A DNA stretch of 64,000 nucleotides from Callipepla californica brunnescens (GCA_023055505.1 JALIRH010000039.1:2790001-2854000), one strand, 5' to 3'. Positions 8,820-22,595 are shown, numbered from the stretch's first letter. Made by a program: numbers and translations. Notes: a model not told the origin generated them from the letters alone.

Positions 8820-11800
8820 AAATTACTTTTGTGAGACTTCCTTCAAACATGCTCCATAGTGCTCGGGGCTGGGTTAACCCTGTCTTCCCTGCAGCAGATC
8901 CCAGACCTGCCCCAGGCGTCGTGGCTTCTCCTTTAACGCCTCTTCCTTCAGAAAACAAACAACAGTGTGCAACATGCGGCACCCACAGCTGCACTGGGGT
9001 GGTCAGAAGGGCTGGAAACGGGGCAAAAAGCCCTTCTGGGAAACTCATTTGTTGTTTTTTTAACATTGCACCTCTGGAGGAAAGGGGACATATGCAGAAA
9101 TACTGGTTTTCTTCTTAAAGTAACCAGCATTACCTGGGTTTGTTGGTCCTGAGTTTAGCTCCTAGCAGCAAAGCACCTTTTCAGCAATAACTTAATTAAG
9201 CTTCCTTGAGAAGGTGAGCAGCGTTTAGTAGCTTCATCTGCAAAATGCAGGTGTCTCCGGGGTTGCACACGGCAACTCTTGGAAAGTGCAAAGCAACACA
9301 ATAGGAAGTGAAAACCAACACAGCTTATGGAAACTGCAAGGGGTCGTTGGGTCAGCAGCATGTAATTACAAGAGTTGGAAGTTGGCCAGGGCAAGTATGG
9401 CCCATAGCGTCAGGGGAACACCATGCACCCACACCTCTTGAGAACTTTCTGGTGTCAGAGTGGTCCCTGAACATCACATGGTCCTTCTGCCCATAGGGGG
9501 CCATGGCTGAGAGCGTTCTTAGAGGGACCGTATGGGAGGCAGGGGCAGCCTTCCTGGAGAGACCGTGGCAGACCAGGAGTTGGCTGCGATTTCCTGCTGA
9601 GCAGCAATGGATATGCTTGCAAAGAATGGGAAACAACTGTCCTCAGCCCTGAAATTACCTCATCCCAGAGCACAAACGGATGGCTATAGGCCTTTTCTAC
9701 CACATTCTTTTCCTACTGTCTACATCTCATATAGGCAACTTGATTTCCCCTAGAATGGATCGAAATCCATTGGAGCATGGTCTGATTCTTATCCTCTTAG
9801 CGTCTCCCTTTGGGTTTATCCCGATTATCAATCCAGGGTCTTCCTAAGACAGATATTCCTGCAGCAGATAAACGCCAACTCTCTAAACCAGATACCTTGT
9901 TGGGATTGCATTTTGAAATCTTTCTAGAGGACAGATAAGACTGTGCGTAGTTTCTGTGCTGTTTCTCACATTCAGTCTGCCTACGAGAAGTACAGGACCC
10001 GTGTCCTCGTGTTCCTCTACTAGAAAAGCCTGCCGTTGTTTTGGCTTTTTTTTTAAGAGCATGGCTTGGTTGCTAGATTTTTCACATGAGAAATGCAAAT
10101 AGTCACAAAAGATGCTGTTTCAGGTTGAACCCACGCAGTGCTCTGTACCACTCCTTCTTATCATCCCTATTCTGAACTGCTTACAGGGAAGAATAAGCCA
10201 AGAGTAAACAAGCTGGTTCGCTATGTTTGTGGCCTTGGGGAAAATAAACCGTATTAATGATATGTTATATTATTTAATTTGGATTTTTTTATGCCTTATC
10301 AAGTACAGAATAGAAAATGCAAAATAAATAGTAAATAAAAAATAATGATGTGGGAGTTAAAGTCATCCTGGTGTGCAGTAACATTAAGTGTGGCAGTAAT
10401 TATGGTTCGGACTTTCCGTGTAAAAAGCAGATCTTTTGCTCATAACTGGTTTTATATCCTTCTGGAACAAAATATAAAAAAATCTTCTGGCAGTTTTTTA
10501 ATTGAGGTTTTGTAGTCTAGTACTATAAAGAAGTCAACCCTTCTGCCAGTATTTTAAGGCCAGATATGGGTTGGACATCAAGCTCTTCTTCCCTAGGTGC
10601 TTTTGGGTCGTTTGTCTCGGTGGGGCTGGCTGTTAAAGCTGTGCTGTTGTAGAAGTGAACCAAACTGTAGAATGTTTCTGGGTGTGTTGATGTGTGTGCT
10701 GGTGCAAAGGACAGCAACGCACACTTCTGTGTGCTGGCACTGGGGCTGTGGCCTTGTGGCCTGGAAAGCATTAGAAGTTACTAGGAATTACATGAGTTTT
10801 ACGCCCAGAAACCTGCCTTGCCTTGGGTTACCTTGTTGGCACTCAGGGCTTGGGGAGCTCCCAACTCTGCAATGGATCCCCTCTGTCCCATGGCCAGCGT
10901 CTCTGCGCGGTGTGCTCTTCCCAGGGAAAGACCTGGCTTTTGGAACTTGGAAAACAAACCAAAGCAAACCAAAGGGCAATAAATCAGGAGAGAAAAGAAG
11001 TAACTTGCAGGAAAGCACGAAGCTGCAGGTGATGTGCCCTGTGTCTGAGCAGCATCCATCTATGGCCCAGCTTCAGCTGCTGCACAGTGTGGATGTCACA
11101 GTGGCATCATCAGAATGGTTTAACTGCATCAGGGGTTGGTTTCTTACGTGTGAGTAGACAGTCCATAATGCTTAGCTCTCACTATTTTTTTTTAATGTTT
11201 TAATGTGTACTTTTTTATATATACAAAAAAAAAAAAAAAGACTGGAAAAAGAGCACAGACGTGGCAACAGTAGCTGTTCCCAAACAAACAGCAATTTGCT
11301 CTTACCACTCTGCAAAGATAAAGCATGTCATGTACATTAGCAAAAGATAACTGACATTAACACAGTAGGCAAGGTGATTACGTACCACACTATTGACTCT
11401 GTGTGATCATTATTGCTATTTGGTGGGTTGCTTAAGTGGGTACCTGAAGGTTAAGTAATAACAATTGCAAAAATGAGAGGGAAGCAGAAAGAATGAGAGA
11501 AAGGAAAAAGGAGATAGAAAACATTGACACAAGGTTAAGATGGAGGAAAGTGGATAAGTAGGGGTGTGGGTGTCTGAAGAGAAAGGTGAGGTGGCTGTGC
11601 CTTGGTAAGTGATATTTAAGGGCTGTGATGGAGCTGGTGGCTGAGTAAATAATGCATCCAGTTCTGCTTTCCTTGAGATTTTGTGTTTGCAAAATGACAC
11701 AAGTGAAATGCAACATTGGGGTAAGCATGTAACTGCCAAAGTAAAAGCCAAACCAGAGTCAAATCCCTTTCTAAAATTTCAGAGGTGTTCTCTCACCCAC

Positions 11801-14800
11801 CTTTGAACAAAACCCAAGGTAGAGTGCGGTGACAAGAGGGAGATGTTTATTGGTTTGTGGTTGGTTTTTGTTTTTTTCCTAAGGAGCCTCTTTTCGACCC
11901 ATCCAACTTTTAGGTTTGAGGCTTTGAAAATGTTTGTTTTGATACTCATAGTGTTGCGCTGCCTGAGATCTGGGGACTGTCGCGGGGCTGTGACGCAGCA
12001 CTGCAGTGGATGGAAATGGGAGGCAGTGCTGTCCCAGCCCGAAGCTGAGGGCTGTGGGCAGGCTGGCGGGGCAGGAGCATCCCTGCTCGTTGCACAGGCG
12101 TTGCTGTTTTACGGTGAAATAGCTCCTCTACGCTGGAACTGATGATGAATGCCGGCTTTTCTTCTGGAATGCATTGCCGACATTATAATATCATGCAGCA
12201 GAATCAAGTTTAATTTCAAATTGTATTAACCTATTTACGAAACATATCAAGGGGACATTTTTCAAGGGAATAGTTCTCTTCTTTATATAAATTGAAAAAT
12301 AAAATACTTCTTTTAATATTGCCTTCTCCAGGCACCGGGGCTAACTGCTTCACTGAAATTAATATCTACAAGGAAGCCATTGCAAATTTTATATTGACAT
12401 CAGGACGTAACGTTATGGCTTTTTAGGGTGGATATGCACAAACTAGCTAATAGTTTTGCAACTGATGAACATAAATTTTAATATCTATACTTCCCAGCTT
12501 GTAGCAGTGTCGTCTGAAGTCTGGGATGACTGATGTTAATCTCCAACTTGTTTGTGGCTTTCCAAAAATGAACTTCAAGTAGAGTAAAATGTGATGTAGT
12601 TCTCATTCGTATATGAATTCCTAATAGAAAATGCTATCTGAGATCTGTCCCATAAAATAGTTTAACAAAACTTTAAAATATAGCCATATTCTTGCATTGC
12701 AGAAGGAGGAATGTGCACACATACTGGATGTTAACTGCATTGCTGTTCTTAGAGCTTGCACGTAGGTGCCTCCCATATCTTAAATTCATCCTCCTGTGCT
12801 CCAGAGTTTGGAGTTTTAAAACATGCCGCCAAGCAAAGGGAAGGTGGAGTCGATGGTGCCAACTCAGTTTCTTCTCAGAGAGCGGCATTTGGGGACTGGT
12901 GTCTTACTCAGACACAGATGAGAACTGTAGGATCTGATTTTTATTGTTTCTGTGGAATTAGACTGAAATTACAAAAGCTTTGTAGTTGGGAAATTTTTTA
13001 TTTTATCGGTAATCCCTTTGAAGACAGAGTACGAAAACCTGGCTTCACTAAAGGGAAGGGGAATTTCTGCTGTTGATCTCAAGCTGGCTAGCACGTTGCT
13101 TCCCTGCTCTGTCTTGTGGAGTAAGATGTTAGGCAGTGCAGCACTTCCCAGTGTACCCAGATCCGTGGCTTTTGTTAGGCTAAGGCACGTTTCATGGCAA
13201 CCTCATGATTTGGAGCCAAATTTCAGAGATGCAGAGGCCCCAGCAGCTTGCATTCAGGTCAGTGAAGCTGAGTCAAACCCTTCCAAATGAGCGGCGTATC
13301 AGATGGGGATGAGGCAACGGCTCGCAACGTGCAGGAGTTTATTGAGTGTCTCTTGTGCTGTAGTTTTAGCCATGAGCACTGGATTTGTTTGAGAGCAAAC
13401 AGAGACGCACTAATTGATGAGAGTGTTATGCAAATAAAAAAGAGAAACGGGATGGGTAAAATAAAGGAACTGTAAAACACTTTATTATGCCTGGAAAGCC
13501 AAGCTAATCCCAGAGGAATTCTGCTAGGATAAAATGTTAGCTGCTTTGACATTTTAAGCCTTTAAGAGTTGTCTTGGAATTTTCTATTTCATTTGCTTTT
13601 GTTACTTTGTTAGATCCGTCTACAGAAATGTGGCTCACATTTTCCTCCCTCTGCCCTTCCCTCTCCCAGGCTGAGGGTGGTGTGGCACACAGTGGGCCTG
13701 CAGGGGAGTGAAATGGTTAAGCGAGTTGAACCTCAGGTGCTTTGTTCTTGTGCTGGATGCCTGCTGCTGGGAGGCAGGCAGACACTGCCCACGCCGAGCA
13801 CAGTGCTCCTGCCGGGAGCCCAGGACGTGGCTTACCCTGCAAGACCACAAAACGAGTGGCTGCAGCAGCTGAGTAACCTGAGTGCCACAGAGGCTGAAGC
13901 ACGGCAGAATGTGGGTGCGTGAGCTCAGCTCCTTTTCTGACCTTTCCTCTCACTGCTTCTTCCACTTTTTGTGGACTTGATCCCTCTTTCACCTCAGATT
14001 GGTAAGCAGGCAGGCTGCTTTAATGAAAGCAATACTGTGTCAAGAGGGATTGCTGGCAAAACCCTTCCCAGCCAGTCTGACCTAGCACCTCAGCAATGTT
14101 CTTGGCTTTGGCCAGCAACAGCTTGAAAACCCAGGTCTGTTTCTGAATCCAGATGGTGGTGCGTTGCCATATGTCAACAACACATGTCATCCTGATTAAA
14201 ATTTTAACCACATCCATTCTGCCATCCCCATAAACCATCCTCGGCCCACTGCATGGCGGAGGCTCCTTCCGTGCTCATCCTTCCTTCAGCAGAACCGCGC
14301 AGTTGGCGGTGGCGTGGGCAATGCCATGGCTTCTGTGGCAGTATCTGCCTCCCCATCCAGCATCTTGGTGGCCCATTGTCCTTATCAGGGCTGCTGGAAC
14401 AAGCTCTCTGCTTCAGCTGGTTCTGGAGTATGGGCTTTAGATGTTGGAATAGAAATGGGGGGGAGAATAACCCCTAAGCCTATTTTAATCACTTGTTGGG
14501 GCCTGTTGAGTCGTCTGTTGGGAAGTGTTCAGCTCAGCCTTGGAAAGAGAGATAACATATTCCTGTTGAAACACAACCTTGTCAGATTGCTCTGAAAGAA
14601 ACGCTGAAGACCACAGGTACATGCAAGTCGACTTACCTCTGTCTTTGAGCTCAAAGGAACATAAGAACATGAACCCCTGCACCTCCCAAGATAGGCTTGG
14701 CCTCTTAGACCTACTTCAGCCGAGATCATTTGGGAAGTGGAAGCGGTTTCCCTTGTTCTGCCTCTTTCACATTTTAGCTGGGTTTCTTCAACAGCTTCCC

Positions 14801-16033
14801 CCTCTTCTGTAGGTACTGCTGGAGTACCTTTTATCCCTTCAACCAATCTCATTCCAACACGGCAGGCAGATAAAAGCTCTCAAAGACACCAAGTTTCTCC
14901 TTTCTTTTGTTGAAAGTGGTGGCTGAGTAGGGAAGGGACACCCCCATCCGCATCCTCCCAGAGGAATGTCTGCAAGGCGAGCCTCACCTTTGTCTGCCCA
15001 GCACGTCCGTCAGCACGCGGAGCTTGGGAGCAGCCACACGCAAACTGCCTCTCGCTCCTCCAGATGTGAGGGCCATAGGTCGAGACGGGAGGAATCGCAG
15101 GGAAGGGGAAGATGAATCATAAAGGAGTTGGGGGAGAAGCGCAGGATGTTGTGCAGGGAGGAATGAAGACATGCGATACGAATCCACAGGAAGCGAGGCT
15201 TTGTTCGCTGTGATGGTACTGGAACAAGTTGTCTTTCTGAGGAGAAGAGGAGCAAGAGAAGGGGAAAGAACCTAAGATGGCTTCTGATGATTGAATATAT
15301 TCTTCTATTTATATATTCTTTCCACCTCTTTGTAGCACAGTAGGTTGACATCCCCTTTTTGAGCTCTCTCCCAGTAACACATGCAAATGCAGCAATAAAG
15401 CATCTGACCCACAGCATGCAGGAACCAGGATAAATTGGTGGTAGGCATCAGTTGTCCATAGCTGAACTTGTTCGCAAACTTTGTGGTTCGGGAGAGTTGG
15501 TGTAAAAACTGCACTGCTCCTGTCCCCAAGGGGAATCTGGAGCGTTCCCTGTCTGAACAGAGGTTCAGCTTGTGTGATCGATCTCTTCCAATGACCCATT
15601 GCTGGTGGGTAGAATGCCAGTGTATTTATGTAGCTATTTATGTAGCAGAGCTCATTGCCTTTTTTTATTTACTACATATTTGTAGCAGATATTGAGTTAG
15701 ATTCCTGGCTAGAGTGAAACAGCACAGCTCCGTTGGCTTCTGTGATTTCCATAGTTCAGAGTCTGGCACGTATTTTATTTTCAACGTATATTGACTGTCA
15801 GCCTGGTAAAGCCCTTGCCACCAAACCTACGCTATTGTCTAACGTGCCGTTGATTTTTTTGCAGTGATGCTATGAATAGCAGTGGAGGAAACTGAATAAC
15901 TGTTGGGATGACTTTTCTTACACTTTCTCAAGTCCTCTCTAATTTGATACATACAATAAACGCACAGTTTAAAGGCCTTTGGGGAAGTTAGATGTGGAGG
16001 TTATGCCTAGTGGAGAAATCAGCTCCTGCAGTT
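8820..16033. other. Non-coding single-copy stretch
   Basis: No gene is supported. The longest open frame (186 codons, plus strand, 10597-11157) has neither domain content nor plausible exon limits. Visible items are perfect octamers ATGCAAAT at 10093-10100, 13428-13435 and 15381-15388, an A run at about 11225-11239 preceded by a TATATATA segment, and AT-rich unique DNA at 10240-10520 and 12160-12660. The GC-richer parts (13630-13930, 14250-14450) lack promoter motifs that I can see. Confidence 0.55.
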
Positions 16034-16140
16034 TGCCTTTGACCTGCTCAAGGATTTTGAGACTTGCTTGTGTCTCAGTTTCCTCTTCCATGACATGGAA
16101 ATAATGCCATTTGTGTGAACATTAATTAGTCAGATTAATC
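16034..16140 (+). repeat. MIR-like SINE core (sense)
   Basis: TTTGACCTGCTCAAGG followed by TGTCTCAGTTTCCTCTTCCA and then a purine-rich GGAAATAATGCC matches the MIR central block: a TGACCTTGGGCAAGT-type box, the very typical CTCAGTTTCCTCATCTGTAA-type box, then ATGGGGATAAT. The copy is diverged and truncated at both ends, and the tRNA-like head is not recognisable. Confidence 0.7.
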
Positions 16141-17640
16141 AAACCCAGGATTTTGTAAAGGCGAGCACTACTGTTTCAAAAACTTCCTTTTCTGGGTTAA
16201 AAGGAAACAAGCCTAAGGATTAGTGAGGTCTTAAGCAATATTGTTGGATGTTTTTTCAGTGACGCAAATACTGATATCTTCTTTAAAAAGTTCAAAATGG
16301 ACGTCGACGGTAAATAAAATTGCTGGCCAGTAGCAAGCCGTGGTTAAAACAAATTTGATTAAGCATTAACTGTGGAGAAACCTTCTTAGAGACAAGTACG
16401 TGGTAACCCTGGGCTTATTGCTTGTCCACATTTCCAGTATATGTATGTATTTGCTGCTGGGTGGGTCCCTCTGGGATCCTGCATTTGGGTGCTGTGCAAT
16501 CAAGGGCACTTGAGTGTATGAAAGTCCTGCAGTAATTAAGCGTGTGAGGAATGTTCCCAGCTTAAGAGCATGTACTGACTGGCTCTGCAGATCTCCACAT
16601 TGGATGCAGATGATGACACTCTGGCGATTGCCACTCAAGTGCCATTGTCCTCTGGTGTCTTGTTGTGGCCGTGGTGAAATATTCTCGGGAGCTGTAAGTG
16701 GGGAATGTGGCTTCTCAGTCCTGGCTGTGAGCAGTGGGACTGGTTTGAGGGCTCACTTCCTTGTGATTAACCTCCAGAAGCAGTGTATAAATAATATCCA
16801 TTGTCCCGCTTAAGCTCACAAAATCTTGTAAACCTCAAGGAAAGGCCACCCCACCCTCCAGCTAGGCCTTGGGGAGTTGTTCCTTGCACGTCTGCAGTGA
16901 CAGGAGAAAAATCACACTATTTATACCCTCTTGTCACATGGGACAGTGGCATTTGCAGTCCTGGCATCAGAGTAGCAGAGCTGACCTCTGAAATGTCTGC
17001 GTTTTCACACATTTTAGCCTGCAAAACCTCTTTTTTCTTTCAACCACGATATTTGCAGCTTCACTCCTGCCAGATTGTTTTCTTTAATTTAGTGAGATGT
17101 ATTCTCCAGGTTCGGAAGGGAAATCCTCTGTTAGTTCTCTCGGAGCTAGGTGTTCAGCCACAGCGAGTCACGTGGGTGTGTTTTTCATCTATGGAGAGAG
17201 ACGGATGCATCTGCAGAGGTTTCCAGCGTACACTGGGAGACGTGTTTGCAAGAGGAAGGCTGTTTGTCTGCTCCCTGTCCACTGGTGTCCTGGGAAAGCC
17301 TGGGAAACTGGCTTTGACTTTAATATAGGTAAAGCGAGGTCAGGGACAATGGCACACATCATAAAGGAGCAGAGCTGTTGTGCCTGTTGTGCGTGCACGT
17401 TACGATACGAAGGAGTTAAGTTCCCTGACCTGACACAGGGGTAAGCACCCTGTTAGTTGCTTTAAAACATTTTTGCATCCGCATCTTTCTGATGCCGTGT
17501 GTTTCAAATTCGTTGCAAATAATTCTTTCAGCTGTTTCCTAGACATCCTGTCACGCAACTGGATAAAACAATATAGCCAGCTCAGTGGAAAAAACAATAA
17601 ATTACACAATAAAAATGTATACAGTGTGCTCTTTGTGCTA
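16141..17640. other. Non-coding single-copy stretch
   Basis: No gene is supported. Overlapping plus-strand open frames of 175 and 115 codons at 16801-17444 have no recognisable domains and run through sequence without splice-like limits. The segment 16260-16380 keeps CpGs in AT-rich context (GACGTCGACGG) and contains homeodomain-like TTAAGCATTAA cores. Confidence 0.5.
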
Positions 17641-17728
17641 GGGCCTGATCCGGCACCGTGTAGCTCCAGTTTGACACCAGCAAAACTTGGGAATTCGGAG
17701 TGGAGTGAAGGAGCCGTGCGTCAGGCCC
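17641..17728. repeat. Short palindromic ancient repeat
   Basis: The element begins GGGCCTGATCCGGCACC and ends with GTCAGGCCC-like sequence, so its termini are inverted repeats (GGGCCTGA against TCAGGCCC). Between them are AGCTCCAGTTTGACACCAGC and CAAAACTTGGGAATTCGGAG, which look like decayed versions of the CCATTGACTTCAATGG-type inner palindrome. Elements of this build are frequent in reptile and bird genomes. I think of them as very short non-autonomous DNA-transposon-like sequences, but I cannot name the family with certainty. Confidence 0.6.
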
Positions 17729-20700
17729 GCAGCACTGCGCTGTGCTGAAGTTTTAGAAATGGTTAAGAATGAAATAGCCGTGAAATCCTGCATATGAAGC
17801 TCATTACTTAGCAGTAACGGTGACTTTGGTAATGTTAACATTTATGAAAATATTTCTTCTTAGAACTTTTTCCTATGCATATTTAAAACCTGGAATTCCG
17901 CTGTTTGCAGAGGAATGCAGTTAACATCATGAATCAAAGCGCGCTTTTAAAGGATGTACTAAAGACTTGAGGAACTGAGAGAAAAGGTCTGCTTTTTAAT
18001 CCATAAACCACGGTTAAAATCACTGCCCGGGCAGATCTGTTACTACTCCTGCCAGCCGTAGGTGGCACGTAGCTCCCTGCAGTGCATTTGAGCACTCGTG
18101 TTCCCTGCGGAGGCCCTTGCCCCTCTCCCTGGTCAGCTTTGGCACTGAGGCTCCTGAATGCAGACATGGGGGCCAGGCACCAGGCAGCAGTAAAGCAAAT
18201 GAGAAGCAATTCTGGCTGTGTTTATGGAGAACAAAGCCCAAATTAAATGCTCAGCGTTGAGGAGCAGGGATGGTGTCAGGTTCGGGTGGCACATCACACC
18301 GTAAGAAACCCACGAGTGGGATGTGCTGTGCAGGGCTTTAAAAGCTCTTTGTCCCTGTTCCAGTTTAATTTCCTCCCGGGTTCCTTGGCCATCACCCTAT
18401 GCACACAAGCCCTTCCCTTCGTGATCCTTCTGTGAAGAGCAGTGAATGATGTGTGAGGACAGCCCTCGGTACGCGTGGCAGTGTCCCTAATGGGGCGGGC
18501 ACTTCGAGGCCAAGCCGGGCCTCACTCAGTGCAGAATTGGCTTAGCGGGCTGTGCTGATTACAGAGGTGGGTGTGAGCTGTGCAACAACCTCAGTGCTGG
18601 ACTCAGGTCTCTGAACATTCCGTGCGCTTCATAGGAGCCGTGGAGCAGGCACCGAGCCCCGGGTGCCAATCCGCTCGCGTTGAAGCACCGATGTGCCGCG
18701 GGGAGCGGGGCTCGGTGGCTCAGTGCCAGACCTGGGCTGCCAGAAGAGCTCAGAAGTTTCCTGATCCTGCTCCCCACCTCCCAGCTCCGAAAGGAGCTGC
18801 TGCCTCTTTCCCATGACAGCTTTGTCACCCGTCCAAAACGCAGGCATTTGTCAGGATGTTCTCTCCTTTCCTGCGATGGAAGCGGCTCTGTTTCTGCCCC
18901 GCAGCGCGGAAGGAGTGGAGCTTTCACAGCCTTCGTGTGTACAGGCCCCAACTGGGCTCCTCACATGGGCTGTGCTAGGAAGCGCAGGTGATGGTTATTT
19001 TAGGGGGCAGGCAGCAGAATAACCACGGCAGGGCCAGGATGGGAGTGTGTTCACACAGTGAGTCCTGGATTTGGCTGGATGGATCCTCTCAGACACAGGT
19101 ACCATGCTGGTGCGAGCTGCCTCCATCCCCAGCCAACCTGTCGGCAGATATCCATTCCATCGCTTTGCCACAGCACAGGATGGCTTGTGCTGTGTTCCCA
19201 GAGTCAGCACTTCATCCCCCAACCCCAACAGCATTTCCCTCAGTTCCACGCTCTCCGTGTTAACGTCAACCCACCCTGACTCAGGCAGGATCAACACATG
19301 TAAACCTGCATTAGTGTAAACCCAAAATAGCAGAGAAGAAAATGGTTTAATTTTCAGACCAAAGATCCTAGAAATTTGTTTAATGATGATCTCGGTGCCT
19401 GAGTGGGTATCCTTTCTCACGGCAGGACCAAATAACAGCCCAAGTGCAAGGCGCGCAGTTGGGCCCTCATTTACTAAATTACAGAGCTCTCACTTGCGCT
19501 ACCAGGTCAGTGGGTGAAGAAGCTGTGGGTTAGGACACTACGAAACTGACAAGAATTAATGCATTCGTAATTCTTTTTAAGCCCGTAATGTATCCACAGC
19601 TTCCAGGGGGAGGTGTTTTCAGATAAGAAACGTGCAAGTCGGTTGTTACATTAAGCTGGCTCTCATTAGTGGCAGCCTTCCTTCCCGTTTCTTCTGATTG
19701 CATTAAAGGCAAATTCTGCCCTTGTAGAGATTAACGGTCCAAGCACAGCCTGCAGTGGGAATGCTGCCCCATGGCTGGGGACACTGCTGCACGGGGGGAT
19801 GCCAGGACAGCCAGTGAGCGGGCAGAATTACCAGCCAGGCTGCCACTGGACAGCAGTGCTCCTGCTCTGGGTTAACTGATGTCCTGGACTTACACCCACC
19901 TGCTCTGGGGTGAATGGGCGCATAGCTGTGGCAGGGAAACTCCTTCAAGTTTTCAAATTGTGCACTGTCTGCGGAGTTATTCATGATTTAAATGTGCGTC
20001 GGCTGACTGATGAACATTAACTCCCCAAAAAGCCATTGTACAGTTGCAAGTATACATTTAAAACAGGATACAGAAAAATACCTGCATGCAGGTTTTGAAC
20101 AGATTTATTCTCCCATGGCTCACCTGTGCTCTAAGTCCAGGTGCTGCCATGCTGAAGGCATAAAGGCAGAGATGTGTTAGCAGACTCTTATTTCAGCCTG
20201 CAGTGGGGCTTGTTAGGTGCTCCCAGATGGTATTCGCACGAACTCCTCTTGAATGAGATGATTTTTTTTTACAGCAGCAGCAGCAACTTGTTGCTGTGTC
20301 TCATTTAGCTGCCCCTTCTGTTCTGCATTCGTGTCCCTTTTTCGGAGGTCCCCTCATTTCTCCTTTGTCCGTCACAGCACTGTTTTCTTACATACGCTGA
20401 ATAATCAAAGCCCTGTTTTGTCTCTGAAAAGTCATTAAACTAAGAGCTATCCTCAGAAATGTGTACTTAGAAGAATAGTGGAAGCGGCAGTGGAAAAATG
20501 TGTCTGTGCAACACATTCCTCATTGTGTTTAAGTACAATCATGTCCCGTCTTCTTCCTATCGATAGAGTGCTTTTGTGACATTGTATTTTCATTAAGTTC
20601 CTGCTTTTATTCATAGCCCGGCAGCACATGCAGTCTCAGGGAACAGGACTGCAGCCAGCTCTGAGGCTCTCGGCGGTTGTCTGAAGGAGCCATCAAGCGA

Positions 20701-21135
20701 GGCATTACTTCTGCTGGATTTTGTCTCCTTTGTCCCACCGTGCAGGTGCAACCTGCCTGAAACGTGGCTGAGTGACTTCAGCTGCGTAACGCGTCTGGAG
20801 GGGGGGGACGAGCAGATCAGCTTGCAAAAGCATCTTGTGTGGCTCCTTGGGTGGCAGCACAGCTGAGATGCAGACTGCCCTGTCCGTCCTCGCGGGAATC
20901 TCCTCACCCTGAGGCTGAGCGTGGGCTCCGTGGGGAGGAACAGAGCACAGCAGTGCCCCTCAGCCCATAAGGAAGACGGGCGGCCTTCAGGCTGCATTCC
21001 CAGCACGGATGCTTCCCATGTTTCCTCACCCCACTGTCCAGAGCAGCCTGCCCGGGCAGGGGCTCCCCCTCCGTGGGTGAGACGAAACGTCGTCACGCTT
21101 TTATCTGTGTGCAAATTAAATGAGTTAATACGGTA
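17729..21135. other. Non-coding single-copy stretch
   Basis: I see no gene. The open frames of 130-167 codons at 18559-18951, 18995-19420 and 20611-21114 lie in GC-richer patches where stop codons are rarer, and they show no domain. A (CAG)n run of five copies lies at about 20272-20286. There are no recognisable repeats of CR1 type. Confidence 0.5.
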
Positions 21136-21178
21136 TTAAAAAAAAAACAAACAATAACAACAATGAAAAAAAAAAAAC
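21136..21178. repeat. A-rich low-complexity tract
   Basis: Runs of A broken by CAA and GAA triplets (AAAAACAAACAATAACAACA and a later 12-base A run). No retroelement is attached. Confidence 0.8.
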
Positions 21179-21180
21179 CC

Positions 21181-21430
21181 TTGTGTTTACATTGTTGTCC
21201 TCCTCTAGGGTAACAATCTACAAATTGATCTAAAAAGATTGTATTTGCTTCAGGGGAAAAAGAAAATTGTATTAAGCCGCAATCGCACTAATTATTGACC
21301 GGGGGGAGCTGAGCTCTGGGTATCACCGAGATTAGAATAATTACACCGAGCTGTTTTTTAAAGGCACTATCCTACATGGCTCTGAGAATTGCATTAAAGG
21401 AAAGTTGTGTTGTAGACTTCAGTGCCTGGT
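21181..21430. promoter_or_regulatory. Enhancer-like block
   Basis: This unique sequence is rich in homeodomain and TCF-like cores (AATTGATCTAAAAAGATTG, ACTAATTATTGACC, ATTAGAATAATTACACC) with several retained CpGs (AAGCCGCAATCGCAC, TCACCGAGATT). It has no open frame of note and no repeat similarity. Co-occurrence of AT-rich factor cores and undecayed CpG suggests constraint or low methylation. Conservation is unverified. Confidence 0.35.
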
Positions 21431-22204
21431 TGGAAGGTCCGAGTGAAGAACAAAGCATCAGCTGAAAATTAAAAAAAGAACAACAAAAAAAAGAGAAACA
21501 CAAAGGATAAGGGAAATAAACATCATTTTTCAGATTATCTTTTCACCCGAACCGCGTCTACGGCAGAAACTTTAGTCCAAGTAATGGCAGTATGTACTAC
21601 TTCTAAATTTGTCATTTTGTGTACAGCATTTGTGTACTGGCAAAAGGCGTAGTGTTAAAGGCATTTCTGTCAAAACAACCCGTTGCTTTGGGGGACCTAG
21701 TATGAACTTTATTGGCAAAAGCATTTTTTATTTGTATAAGGTACAGTTACAGTGGAGGAGGTTGCCAGCATCGCTGTACGAGGGATTTCTTTGCCAGGCT
21801 GACCGAGCCCAAAGACTTTTTCAAAGTAATTGCCTGTATGCCGGGTTTGCTTTGCTCTTATTAACAGCGGAGCTCCTTGTGTTTGCAGAGAGCTCTGGGC
21901 GCTGAGGGCGGTGATTGTGCTTTGGCTGTGGGATGCAGCGGTGCCAAAGAGCTGGGTTTGTTTCTCTGGTGGTAATGGGGCCGAGCGATGCCGCGATGCC
22001 GGTCCCGTTGGCCGGCTTTGTGCTGCACCAGGGCTGGCAGTGGGGAACGCAAGCAGTGAAATGAGAAAGGAGAGACGTATGGGGAAAAAAAAAATAAAGT
22101 AAAAGGTGTTTGAGTCTGGTTTTACTATAGCTGCCATAGTTTAAGGATGTTAGCAGGACCGGGGTTGTGCATGGAGGCATCGTGCCTCGCTACGCTGCCT
22201 GGTG

Positions 22205-22440
22205 TAATGGGGGAGCAAACCCAATTAACATTTATCTGTAAATCTCCAGCCATTAAAACTTAGCCAACTATTGCACTTTTTAATGTGGAACAGTGTGGCA
22301 CATCCATTGCATTCAAACATGCAGGCAATGTTTTCACCGATATGGTTAAGTAACCCAATACTCTATAGCTGAAAGATCAGTCGAACAAAGTATCCATCTA
22401 ATTAAATCTAATCAGTCAGTGCACAAGCTTACATTGTGGT
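22205..22440. promoter_or_regulatory. Enhancer-like block
   Basis: The block contains CCCAATTAACATTTATC, GCCATTAAAACTTAGCC, ATCTAATTAAATCTAATCAG and TCACCGATATGG. The TAATTA and TAATC cores fit homeodomain classes, and ATTTATC is GATA-like. There is no coding signal. I interpret it as a candidate conserved non-coding element. Confidence 0.33.
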
Positions 22441-22595
22441 CATCGCCTTGGTATGTACGGGAGGTTTTGAAGCAGTGAAGCAAGGGGCATGAGATTGAAT
22501 AAGTGTTAGATGATGAAAGGCAAGGGTTAAAAACTTTCAAACTACAGTGTTAACATTTCTTCCCTGTCATCAGCTATCTGATATTTTGGTATTTC

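Noticed and set aside
10093..10115. Partial match to miR-153 (ATAGTCACAAAAG)
   Set aside because: Only 13 bases match, with no complementary arm upstream; most likely chance.
10597..11157. 186-codon open frame on the plus strand
   Set aside because: Non-ATG-like start context, composition not coding-like, no recognisable domain.
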